Origin: Pictodentalium vernedei
Taxonomy: Eukaryota; Mollusca; Scaphopoda; Dentaliida; Dentaliidae
Reading direction: 5' to 3'
NCBI GenBank assembly: GCA_031216915.1
Contig: CM062289.1
Location: 59,762,241 to 59,826,240 of the forward strand
Length of the DNA stretch: 64,000 nucleotides
The notes below the pieces were generated by a model. That model saw only the letters and a list, made by a program, of their open reading frames with translations, searched no databases and was not told where the DNA came from. The position numbers and the translations under genes were made by a program. Below are positions 33,646-43,301 of the stretch, one piece after another. Position 1 is the stretch's first letter. Each line of letters begins with the position of its first letter.

Positions 33646-34518
33646 TAACTTCAGCTGTGAAAATAAAACTCTGATTCGGTATTCTGATTGAGGTGACATG
33701 ATCACCAGTAACAGCAGCTGATGATACTTTGTCACCATCCTTAGATCCATCCGTATAGTTCCTTGTATATGTACTATACTTGGACTTTATTTCGGCATAT
33801 TTTTGTTTGAACTGCAAGGAATTGGTATCAGATTTTTGGGTAGAAGCAAGGTCCAAAATTTTTTACGATTTTCTTTTACTGTATGTGATTCAATTTTGGT
33901 GGACTCCATGTGGGTTTAATTCTAATTCCCAATGGAGGAATATGTTTCTGGTGGCGGTTAAAGAAATCAACATTTTGAGGGTCTGTAACACAATTATAAG
34001 CAGGATTTGAAGGATTGGCCAAAAGTTTAGACACATATTGGAGAGACAATTTAATTCTGCGCTTCTCAAGAGAAGGTTCCTCTGCTTCAACAAGCATCGA
34101 GTCTATAGGGGATGTTCGAAAAGCCCCTAGACTAATTCTAATACCACTATTATGAATTGCATCAAATGGTTTGAGATATGATTTCCTTGCAGAACCATAA
34201 ACTACACAACCGTAATCTAATTTTGACCGAACAAGTGATCTATACAGATGGAGCAAAGTTTTCTGGTCAGCACCCCAATCGGCGCTCCCACCAACTTTCA
34301 GCAGGTTGAGAGCTTTCTTACATTTAACTTTTAGTTGTTTTATGTGTGAAGTGAATGCCGTTCAGTAAAATCGAGAAAAAATAATATCGACTCTTGATAA
34401 TCTGAAGGTGATGGTAGAAATAAAATATACCCAAAGTAGTTTGGTGTAGCAAATGTTCACCACTCGTGGTGAACATTTGGTACACCAAGCTACTATGGGT
34501 ATATTCTATATTTGTACG

Positions 34519-34752
34519 CCAGGAAAAGAACGCGACTCTACAGAATCACTCCGTCTAGTTTATTGTTGTGATTCGTATGTCTTTCTTCAAAATTAAATAA
34601 CTTTTGGGAGCACAATTCATCTCCTTGTGTGTGCATCTTTCTACGGCCCATGGAGAGTGAATTGCCACCAGAACACCCACCCATCTTTAGCGTAATCAGC
34701 CCTTCACCCACGGAATACGATATCATTATTTGCGATTTTAATAATTTCTGTT
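34519..34752. other. no feature recognised
   Basis: Plain sequence between hairpin F2 and family B element B5. Confidence 0.4.
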
Positions 34753-35105
34753 TTAACCCTTTACCCAACGAATCTCCCGCATCCGCCCGCGTAATATGCA
34801 AATTCAGCAGCTGAAAAAATGTTATTTTTCGAAAAATGTCAACAAAGAGGGGTCACATGATATGATTTTGTTGATAATTTTTGAAACAATTTAAAAAATG
34901 ATATTTAAAATAATAAATTTTGATATCGTCTGCGTTGGGTAAAGGGTTAATATGTCAAAATATGTCAACAGAACCCTATCATATGACCTCTCATTGGAAT
35001 AAGCTCGATGAACTCTGTTGATTTGTTTTGAGGTATGTATTTTCCGACCACTTAATTTGTGTGTTACGCATGCAGATACGGCCCATTCATTAGGTAAACG
35101 GTTAA
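34753..35105. mobile_element. two family B elements sharing one TTAA (B5 and a decayed neighbour)
   Basis: B5, 34753-34950, has subtype 2 ends (CCCTTTACCCAACGAATC and GTTGGGTAAAGGG) but its left hairpin arm is deleted (AACAAAGAGGGGTCACATG). The second, 34947-35105, starts at the same TTAA and ends AGGTAAACGG-TTAA, with decayed CTCATTGGAATAAGCTCG in the middle. Confidence 0.7.
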
Positions 35106-36095
35106 TCTTCTCAACCCTGAACTCCTGATTATACCGTCAATCCCAGATCAGCGGTATTAATTGGAAGAGTTCATATTCGTTACTTGGGGGTAGGTCACTT
35201 ACTTTACAAATCAAGGTATCGCCATCAAATGGTTAAATGTTCAGTTTATGTTTTCCATTCCATTAGAAACCCAATTATATTGTCCCTTTCAATTTCAGTT
35301 AACTTTTAATGGAGGGTGCCAATTGGATCGTGCCTATAAATTGTAACAAAATAGCGTCTTATGAACAAATTTTGACCTTTACGCTAAATCTAGCACCATA
35401 CCACTTAAAAAACGTAAGGGGCACAAAAAGGACTTCTATCCAATGGGCTGCCGATTCAGCCGAAGATCTATTGTCCGAAGCTTTGCTTGCGCATATGTTT
35501 TTCCACAGAATTCCAACTATTGTCTGGTTAGTATACTGGTTGTAATGCATTCTTACATAATGTAGTTGGCAAACAGTATGAAAGGCACTTTTCTTCGTAA
35601 GTACAACTAGATTTCTATTTATTTTCTTTTTACGGTCTGACATATCTCATCGGTCTTAACTGTAATACGAGGATGTGGTGGTCATGTGGCGTCAGTTACC
35701 ATTACTAAGAAAGAACGCATGGGTGATTACAAAGAACAGGAATGAACAACCCGAATTGGAGTTTTTCATGTGATTCACTAGCGCATAAAACAGTACAAAC
35801 TTCACGAATGTACGGAGAGTACTGTCTCGGTAATATATATGTGTTGTGTTCTGTATTTATACCACCACTGAACTTGAATTAGGTGAATGAAGCTTAAATC
35901 GTTAAAGAACAATATCACCTTACACCTTACCTCCTACAAGTATCTGGGAATTCCATTGGTTCACAGACGTCACATGCAGGCTGCATATGAAACCATATAC
36001 TGCCTGTGAACATCAATATACGCTGACGGCTATGGGTAATCTCCCCTTTGTTCGTTGATTATTAAAAGTGGCGGCAGCCGATAAACGCTTCAAGT
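35106..36095. other. no gene recognised
   Basis: A CCTATAAATTGTAACAAAAT block near 35334 recalls the arm of family D, but no ends are kept. Overlapping frames at 35309-35643 on both strands match nothing known. Confidence 0.4.
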
Positions 36096-36320
36096 TAAAA
36101 GATTGAGAGTTGGAAGCCCATATTTGGTCTGAAGTGCAGGTTAGACAACTTAAAAGGCTTCATGTTCTGTGGATGTGTGTCATGTTACCTTCAAAATGAA
36201 ACTATTTGGTATGTATGAATTTGCCTTGTTACAATTTATGGGTGTAGGCACTCTCCCATAAACTGTAACAAGGCAAAGACACGTGAACACATTGTGAGAA
36301 TTCTCTCATTTAATTTTGAT
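36096..36320. mobile_element. family D MITE remnant, copy D5
   Basis: Internal hairpin CTTGTTACAATTTATGGG and CTCCCATAAACTGTAACAAG is kept with part of the GGAAGCCCATATTTGG end. The terminal TTAA boundaries are lost. Confidence 0.6.
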
Positions 36321-36411
36321 CGCTATTGTTATTAGTTCTGTGCATCGAAGCAGCAGTCGGTAAGATATATTCGCTAAGCGCGAGTCCAATATGGAATTAA
36401 CTGACACCATA

Positions 36412-36686
36412 TACAGTACGTGGAGAGTGGATTGTAACAAAATCACCCAGGGAGGGGGGGGGGGGAGGTGGAGTTATCACCCAAAGTATCACTTTCAAAT
36501 TCTGGACATGTGGACAAAGAACACAAGCAATGTTTCAACCAATGGACCTCCGGGTATTACCCGGAGGCCCATTGGTTGAAACTTTGCTTGTACTTGTTAT
36601 GCTTTGCAACAAATTTGCAATTATTGCTTGGGTGGAATCTCCATTCTGCGGGTGATTTAGTGATAATACACTCTCCACGTACTGTA
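36412..36686. mobile_element. family C MITE, copy C5, with G run
   Basis: TA-CAGTACGTGGAGAGTGG to CACTCTCCACGTACTG-TA. A 12-base G run (36454-36465) interrupts the left arm. The hairpin ACCTCCGGGTATTACCCGG is near-perfect. Confidence 0.9.
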
Positions 36687-36789
36687 TACCATATTAGGCC
36701 ACCAACGAACTGTGTAACTAATAATGTCATTGACTTGGAGAAATATTCAGTTTATTCCCTCAAATCGTCATCAATGGGATTGGGAACAG

Positions 36790-37045
36790 CCAAGGAGACT
36801 AGCGTGTTTTCCTAACATATTTGTCAATGCCCGCCGTAGACTGGTTACTTTCCACGGGTGGGAAATATTTCCACGGACAGAATAATATTAGATTTCAAAT
36901 AGTATTTATAGGAATAATCATCAACAATTTAATAAATAAAGCACCGGGTACAACCCAGGTACAACCGGGGTACAACCCAGGTACAACCGGGGTACAACCC
37001 AGGTACAACCCGGTGCTTGCTTCATTAATTAAAATTGTGTTAGGC
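36790..37045 (-). mobile_element. element H, reversed partial copy with expanded hairpin core
   Basis: Contains TTTCCACGGGTGGGAAATAT as in H (reverse of 13083-13110), then the AATAAAGCACCGGGT hairpin whose core is a minisatellite. Terminal CAGTAC ends were not found. Confidence 0.6.
36944..37015 (+). repeat. 22-bp minisatellite in a hairpin core
   Basis: About three units of GGGTACAACCCAGGTACAAC, each made of two related 11-mers, flanked by the hairpin arms GCACCGGGT and ACCCGGTGC. Confidence 0.9.
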
Positions 37046-37059
37046 CTAAAAAAATAAAT

Positions 37060-37437
37060 ATATGTTTCTCAGGCCACCCCCCCCCCCCCCCGCCCGCATG
37101 GTCCTTTTGGCTGCCGCATGCTCTCTTTTTATAACCAATTTAAACTTGAAAAAAATAAAAATTAAATGGTTTATGTCTGATATTTTACCCAAGTTAAAAA
37201 ATTGATGAATTTGTCCCTTGAGTACAAGAAGGCTTGGCAATGCTTTAGCATTGCAAAGCCTTCTTGCGCTCAAGGGATGAAATACACCACCACCCATGGT
37301 ATTCTGTAGATTATGAGGCCTAAAAATTGAACCAAGAACAAGACCTTTTGATGGCAAAGAAGAAATTACTGAAATAAAAAATAAAATAAAAAACTGCTCG
37401 CCCGCATGCAATTTCACAAATAATGGCCTGAGAAACA
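37060..37437. mobile_element. possible element with TTTCTCAGGCCA inverted ends
   Basis: TTTCTCAGGCCA (37064) and TGGCCTGAGAAA (37423) face each other about 360 bp apart. A C run 37077-37091 abuts the left end and A8 (37210-37281) lies inside. No target duplication is clear. The CAGGCC ends recall hAT elements, but this is weak. Confidence 0.35.
37210..37281. mobile_element. family A relative, copy A8
   Basis: TTGTCCCTTGAG to CTCAAGGGATGA, about 71 bp. Ends like family A, but the stem is unrelated (ACAAGAAGGCTTTGCAATGC type) with centre TTTAGCA. Confidence 0.6.
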
Positions 37438-37551
37438 GAACTACTTTGTGTGGCCTTACTGATGATATATGTTACCCTGTAAACGCATGCGTTTTCATCA
37501 CTGCCCATGCGTAGATTACGACTAGTCACCATGGCGGTACTGTATAATTAC

Positions 37552-37829
37552 CTGACTTGCAACTGTTACCATCTCATTTGAATACTTCACATTGATACAC
37601 TTTGTATCATTAATGTGACACTTGTGATACACCGATGATGTAGCGTTTGACGCGTCGAGACACCACCAATCTGGAATTTTTCCCCCAAATGCCATCATTG
37701 TTCTTCCCCAGGTGACGGCAAACGTGGACCCAACGACAATACAAATAACTATCACTTGAAATCTGCCCATTCCTCCAGCTGCATTTATAACATCTTCAAA
37801 TTCTTCCCCTGTACTCCGTATCGGACTGC
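37552..37829 (-). CDS. SLC22-like transporter gene 1, exon 1 as seen (TM1 and extracellular loop)
   Basis: Exon of 278 bp, acceptor TCTTACTTGCAG above 37829 and donor CAG/GTAATT below 37552. It reads EEFEDVINAAGGMGRFQVIV (the SLC22 N-terminal pattern FxDVLxxxGxxGRFQ), TM1 (IVICIVVGSTFAVTW), then FGGKIPDWWCLDASNATSSV. The last part is the start of the large extracellular loop, with conserved WWC and two N-glycosylation sequons (NAT, NDT). It ends TVASQ in phase 0, continuing into exon 2. The first two bases complete a split codon, so a short upstream exon probably holds the start codon. Alternatively the frame reaches an ATG at 37863, but its context is poor and the acceptor is good. Intron 1 is about 21.4 kb. 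Confidence 0.85.
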
Positions 37830-37881
37830 CTGCAAGTAAGAATAGATGGCGATCTATAAACATATGAATACGAACGTTGAT

Positions 37882-38237
37882 GGGGAGCGCAGTGGCTCAG
37901 TAGGTAGAGGTGCAGGCTGCAATCAGAGAGGTCCTCGGTTCGAATCCCATCTGCGGCAACCGTATTGTGTTCTTGGGCAAGACACTCCATCTCCATTGCC
38001 TGCGTGGGGGCACGGTGGCGTTGTGTACTAAGGCGTCCTGCACGTCGATGGTGCACTTGTCTTCAACCAATGCTAACCCTGCTTGTGTGGAGTTAGTATG
38101 TTAGGGAGCTGACAGTTGCTCGCCGTTGCTCGGTGGTTCTCCGGGTACTCCGGTTTCCTTTACCCGTAAAACTGTCACGGTCATGATTAGCCATTGTGTA
38201 TAAATATGTGACCTTAAACACCAGTAAATAAATAAAT
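37882..38237 (+). mobile_element. tRNA-derived SINE, copy S2 (intact, 15-bp TSD)
   Basis: Perfect 15-bp duplication AATACGAACGTTGAT at 37867-37881 and 38238-38252. Head GGGGAGCGCAGTGGCTCAG with B box GGTTCGAATCCC, middle block TTCTTGGGCAAGACACTCC, a GTCGATGGTGCAC block, CCGTAAAACTGTCACGG, and tail ACACCAGTAAATAAATAAAT. 356 bp. It lies only 38-52 bases outside the exon 1 acceptor of gene 1, in antisense orientation to the gene. Confidence 0.95.
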
Positions 38238-38252
38238 AATACGAACGTTGAT

Positions 38253-39525
38253 TAGATGAGAATTACTAACTCTAAACAATTTTGACGGTAAATAATCAGT
38301 TAGTCGAAAGAGCGATCAGCACTTAACGTTTGATATACTTTGCTCCATGCTTTTGGTATTTTTTATTGCCCCGTGTACTATGTTCCACATACCTGTATAT
38401 ATGTACATATACTCTTAAGGAGAGCGTCATATAAAGATATAAATAAACGACGTATATTGCACCATCAGAGCCGTACAGAGATATTGCGACCGACGATCTA
38501 CTTATTCTTGAACTAACTTCCTGTATTCAGACACCAATTTAATACGTTATGTCGTCGGTTCAAGAGAGTGTGCGTCGACTGCTGGTTCCACCCGGGGATC
38601 ATAATCTGTGTTTTGGAAGGAAAGACTGAACATATAATGATATTTTAATGGCCATTTTAGTGAACAGAGCCGGCCGAAGATGGACGAACGTTAAGTAGAT
38701 GTTAAGACTCCCTTGTGCCCAAAGTCTAAATTAAATATGTAGTTTCTGTTGACAAATAAGACGCTCAACACTCTGCACTCTGATGTCAAAATAATAAAGT
38801 TTTTCACAGCAAATATTTCCCAAAATGCAGTTTGATATTTAACCGAATATATCTTGTTTGGCAGAGCTCAGTGAGCTCTGTCAAACAAGATATAATTGGT
38901 TAAATTCATAGAAAAAAATGAGTGATTAGAGGAAATTTTGTTGTACTACCAGAGTGCTAGAGGTTAACCATCGAGGTGAAGCGAGTGGTCCATCGTCTGA
39001 AACATTGCTCAAGAACGCTTTCTACAATAATTGATCCTTTTCTAACACTAATAGAGGACGGTACTCGTCCGTTCCAACCAGGGCCTTAAATAGGTGTTTT
39101 TAAGACAAAAGCTAATACAATTTTAAGCACGAAGTTGTCCATACAGCCGACCAGATATAGCTGTTTCGTTAGGCAAAGAATTATTGGATGCTACATTTTC
39201 CAATTTTTATGCACTCCCCCAGCGCACCTGCAGACAGTAAGCCTAGCACACACATGTGTCCTTTGAACATTTCATCTTTATCGACACATTTAATAATCCA
39301 ACAATGGCAATGTTGTGGTGGAGCTATGGACATATTGGCTAGCAAGTGTACATCGCATCCACACCATTCAAACGTTATCCCAGCAACCCACTTGTTAACA
39401 GTAAATTATATATGATGTCTATATGTAAGTTCTGCTGAGTCAATAACACTAACATCGTGGCGCGATAACTGAAATTCTTTGTACAGTACCAATGACCCTT
39501 ACATTTCCGTCTCAACACATCGGTA
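38253..39525. other. intergenic stretch; foldback 38838-38905 and a family B trace
   Basis: The foldback has arms TATATCTTGTTTGGCAGAGC and complement around GAGCTCAGTGAGCTC. Near 39060-39180 are GTCCGTTCCAACCAGGG and GTTAGGCAAAGAATTA, which look like a decayed family B element. No gene seen. Confidence 0.5.
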
Positions 39526-39873
39526 TTTATTTATTGGGGTTTAACGACACTTTTGATAGCCAAGATTCCCTCGTGTCGGGCAGTTTTACGGGCGGAGGAA
39601 GCCTGAGTACCCGGAGAGAACCACCAAGCAACGGCGAGCAACTGTCATGCTCCCCTACATACTAACTCCACACAAGCAGGGTTAGCATTAATTGAAGACA
39701 AGTGCACCATCGACATGCAGTACGGCTTATAGCACATCGGCCACCGAGCCCCCACGTGAGCAATGGGGTGAAGTGTCTTGCCCAAGGACACAACGCCGTT
39801 AACGCAAGTGGGATTCATACTAAGGGCCACTCGGCTTGCAGCCTGCACCTCTAGCTTCTGAACGACCGCGCCC
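39526..39873 (-). mobile_element. tRNA-derived SINE, copy S3
   Basis: Minus orientation, flanked by CAACACATCGGTA (39513-39525) and CAACACATCAGTA (39874-39886), a 13-bp duplication with one mismatch. The tail side reads ATTTATTTATTGGGGTTTAA. The head has lost a good B box (TATGAATCCCACTT on the SINE strand). Confidence 0.9.
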
Positions 39874-39886
39874 CAACACATCAGTA

Positions 39887-40850
39887 AGACCCTGCAAACA
39901 TTAAACACAACTCCGCATTCTCACACTCCATTCCTTAAACATAACGCGTGGTTGGCATTTGAGGGTTAAAAACATAGGAAACTCCAGGTATTGCCAGGAA
40001 ACTTTAGAAAAAGTAACCTTGATCTCATATGTAATGCACACAAAGCTACGTTAGCCAACCACTATTTATATTTTTTAGCAAACTGTGTATGAAGTGTGCG
40101 CAATGAGGTGAAAGTTATTTGCCAAATATTTGCTGGAGGGACGAACAGACAATGGCTTTTATATATTGTCCACATTTGTGCCGAGAAAGAATGATATGTT
40201 TCTGTATCTGGCTGATGTAAATAAAAAAACAAAAAAACCCTAAATAAATAAATATTAAAAAAAATGCATTTGATATCTTCCGCGAGATATTTCGTACCAA
40301 CTGATATGAAATAGTAGTTAATCATGGACTTGAAATCCACCTGCTAGATGACCAAGTGGATGACCAAGTGATGTTGTCTTAGCAGCCCTTGTGAGAAGCT
40401 ATATTGTGACATGTCTATAGTGACGGGTGGTGTGAGTGTTCAGCACCATTTGTTGGGGTGAACTCTTGTTTCTGTCGTGCATTTTGTTTGATGGAGGCCG
40501 TCATCTTGGTTTCTTGGGTGACACGTGGTTGCTAGCCATGGGTCTAGAAAGCTTCCAACAATCCAAGGTGTATTTGTTTGTTTGGAAGTGTATCTAATTA
40601 CCTAAAATGACCCAACAATTATCAAAATGGACCTCATTTACATGGAATTCTTCCAGAAGCCTGCCGCTGTGAGTAGCCATGTTGCTATATATACATTATT
40701 ATGACCATGTGCATATCTTGTAATTTGTATCAGATTCGAGGTCGTGTTTACAATCGGATCGATCCGATTATAAACATGACCGACTTCAACTAGCGTGGCG
40801 AGATTTTACAAATAAAACATTCCGAGACCAAATCGAGAAAATATAAATGT
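39887..40850. other. no gene recognised; foldback 40738-40783
   Basis: The foldback is GTCGTGTTTACAATCGGATC and complement. The region otherwise shows no exon or transposon ends. Confidence 0.5.
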
Positions 40851-41442
40851 TTGTTTATTGGGGTTTAACGACACTATTACGAGTCGGCTCAACAGTATTT
40901 GATTCAGAAGCTGCAAAAAGTTCAGAATATTGCTGCTAGGATAATTACTGGTACCAAATGCTCTGAACACATAACACCTGTTTTAAGACAATTACATTGG
41001 CTTCCAGTTAAACAGAGAATTAATTTCAAAATATTGATCTTAGTATTCAAATGTATCCACAAACTGGCTCCAGTTTACCTGCAAGAGCTCATCACTGTAT
41101 ACACTCCATCACGCAGTCTGAGATCTAAAGATCAAATTCAACTAGTCATACCTTTTAGCAGATCTAATCTGGCTAATGATCGTGTGTTCTCCATCGTGGG
41201 TCCAAGATTGTGGAATGCGTTGCCTATTAGTGTCAGAAATTCAGAAACTATCAACATCTTCAAAAGAAATCTTAAAACTTTCCTATTTACTGAAGCATTC
41301 TCCTGAACCTCCCTAGAGGAAACTGAAACATGTGACTCTTTATTTTCAGAAAAGTGTATTTTATTTCTGTGAAGCGTTTTAGGGCACTCTTCGTGGTTTT
41401 ACGCTTTTACAAAATCAATTATTATTATTATTATTATTATTA
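40851..41442 (+). mobile_element. L2/CR1-like LINE 3' fragment, copy 2
   Basis: 40883-41442 is nearly identical to 32830-33378, ending in (ATT)n. Its frame 40899-41306 encodes HWLPVKQRINFK through FKRNLKTFLFTEAFS. It is preceded by a 30-bp SINE/LINE tail fragment in the opposite orientation (TTTATTGGGGTTTAACGACA at about 40855). Strongly 5' truncated. Confidence 0.85.
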
Positions 41443-41526
41443 ACAGTGGTTGAAAATGGGTGTACCATCGCTGTGCTTAGTACATGGCGCCATCATGTTT
41501 CCACTTGATCAATAGGATGGGAAATA

Positions 41527-41667
41527 CAAGCAATGTTTCAGCCAATGGACCTCCGGGTTTCACTTTGCTTGTGCTGGTTATGCTTTGCAACAAATTTCCA
41601 ATTATTGCTTGGGTGGAATCTCCACTCTGCGGGTGATTTAGTGATAATACACTCTCCACGTACTGTA
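41527..41667. mobile_element. family C MITE, copy C6 (right half)
   Basis: CAAGCAATGTTTCAGCC through a shortened centre (CCTCCGGGTTTCACTTTGC) to CACTCTCCACGTACTG-TA. The left half and one hairpin arm are deleted. Confidence 0.8.
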
Positions 41668-43054
41668 GGTGTCTTACTCAAGAAAGTAACACAGATGGTG
41701 CGAGCCAGGAGCGGACTGTCAAACTTCCATTCTGATGTCCGATGCGCTAACTAATAAGACAAGGCGCTCTGAAATGATAATGGCATCGGAGAAAGTATGT
41801 ATTTGCATTTCTTGCTGTGGGAAGAAAAGTGTATTGGGAATTGTTATGCCATTCTTTGCAAAATTTTGGTGAACATCAGTGAAGAAAAAACATAACCTGA
41901 AAACACAAAATCAGCTCAATGGCCTTCCAGATCAAGACCAACAACACTTCTTCAGACATCTTTCCAAAAATCGTGTATGTTGTAAATTGAATTTTACAAT
42001 TAAATGAATTTTTACTTTTCAAATGTACTATTGTGCGTTACATGGCGTTTATGGAAGGACCTAAAAGTTACCTGACAGAAAAGCATCACGTGGTTGAGAG
42101 GGTTCGTCATCCATATCTTTGTCTTTTCGTTGTCCCATTTTGATGAAACGTCCCTTTTCTGAACTTTGTAAATATATGTCGGCTTCGCTTTCTGTGACAG
42201 ATTTATCGGGCACGTTTTAACATAAGAGGTCACTTATTCAGTGTAATTATACTTCGGCAAAGTTATTCGAACACTACATTTCATGATAAATTATGCGCTA
42301 ACATTCTGCTCTTGAATACAAATGAGGACAAAACTCTACTTACAACTAAGTGTCGATTTTAAACCTTTCAGAATTCAAGTGATTAATTCTCTCTCAGAAT
42401 GCTTGACAATAAGCCTCGGAATTGGACAGTCAGCACCTATAGGATGAGACTGACCCATTGACTTGCTGAAATGTACAGAAATAAATGTAAAACTGCCTTA
42501 TACAATTAGGATAGTTTTAATGCTGATATGGATATATTTTAAAACTTCAAAAAGATGTTCACTTCAACATTCAAACATCAAATAACAATGAACAATGCAG
42601 GCGAAAGTGCAACCTTAAAATCCTGGGATTATCAGAATATCAACAAGAAACAAGTAACCAACCTCAAACGAAATTCATTCAACTGGGGGTGAATGAGAAG
42701 AGTCACTGTGAGTTCAAGTCCGAGCACTAACTGTCTATTCACCGACGTCCAAGCATTCCGGGTAAAGTCAGACCTGTTATTGTTAAATGTACTAGGCGAT
42801 CGGTTCGAGGCGGCGCCGTTAGAACTCGTAACTCGTTAGAACTCGTAAACTTTATAAATTCCAGAACATCGATTTTGTTGACGACTTAACAAACCTGAAT
42901 CTAGAACTCTTTAATTCCCTGCGAAAACATGAACAAATTCTCTCAGCTTGGTATTCCAACGGGCACATATGAACGACAGAAACAATTCACGAAAAACGAT
43001 TTAAGGCTGAAGTTGGTGATGATATCAACGATATTATAAACACACATAACTATT
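41668..43054. other. no gene recognised
   Basis: About 1.4 kb without repeat matches, inverted ends or exon signatures. A 12-bp direct repeat GTTAGAACTCGTAA at about 42827 and 42836 is the only local structure noted. Confidence 0.45.
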
Positions 43055-43290
43055 TTAACCCTTTCCCAACGCAGACGATATGAAAATTTATTATTTTAAA
43101 TATTTTTTAAAATATTTCAAAAAATTTCAACAAAACCATATCATGTGACCCCTCGTTGGAACGAGCTCGTTCCAACGAGGGGTCACATGATATGGTTCTG
43201 TTAAAAATTTTTTAAAAATAATATTTTTTCAACTGCTGAATTTGCATATTACACGGGCGGATGCGGGTGATTCGTTGGGTAAAGGGTTAA
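43055..43290. mobile_element. family B MITE, copy B6
   Basis: TTAA-CCCTTTCCCAACG to GTTGGGTAAAGGG-TTAA, subtype 2 in inverted orientation. Perfect hairpin CCATATCATGTGACCCCTCG, short centre form. Confidence 0.9.
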
Positions 43291-43301
43291 AAGACGTGAT
43301 T

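Larger units (their letters stand above)
31625..34359 (-). mobile_element. 5'-truncated I/jockey-like LINE with RNase H
   Basis: Minus-strand LINE. Truncated in the RT thumb region at its 5' end (34359), 3' end at a GGCGTAAAGCGCCAATAAAT-type tail (about 31625-31655). The flanking 8-bp repeats GTTCAGTA fit target-site duplication. Same family as 19590-21569, 55760-56993 and 57806-58618. It is itself interrupted by a SINE. Confidence 0.85.
31867..34359 (-). pseudogene. LINE ORF2 C-terminus with RNase H, split by a SINE
   Basis: In order: end of RT (KALNLLKVGGSADWGADQK, LVRSKLDYGCVVYGSARK), connection region (FRTSPIDSMLVEAEEPSLEK), then RNase H. The RNase H catalytic residues are all visible: D in YTDGSKDG, E in FIFTAE, D in FSDSLSSLL and D in GNTRADSAAKQ. 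The SINE lies two codons after the catalytic E, splitting the domain. The C-terminus has LTRCHIGHTRLTHSFLL and a CVPCQ..HILLNC zinc-like motif, ending at 31867. One extra frameshift occurs near 33870. Without the SINE most of the frame would be open, so the LINE was fairly young when hit. Confidence 0.85.
31155..34518 (+). repeat. dispersed repeat M, copy 2, split by a LINE
   Basis: 31155-31620 and 34368-34518 together match 10240-10935, ending in hairpin F2 (34413-34518). The gap is filled by a LINE flanked by GTTCAGTA at 31617-31624 and 34360-34367. Confidence 0.8.

Noticed and set aside
36821..37057. Frame with repeated PGTTQVQPGYN peptide
   Set aside because: It is translation of the 22-bp minisatellite in the hairpin core.
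37910..38104. Frames over 37846-38104 and 39645-39908 encoding similar peptides (SMVHLSSINANPACVELVC)
   Set aside because: They are the same SINE body read on the SINE strand. Similarity is due to the repeat, not to a gene family.
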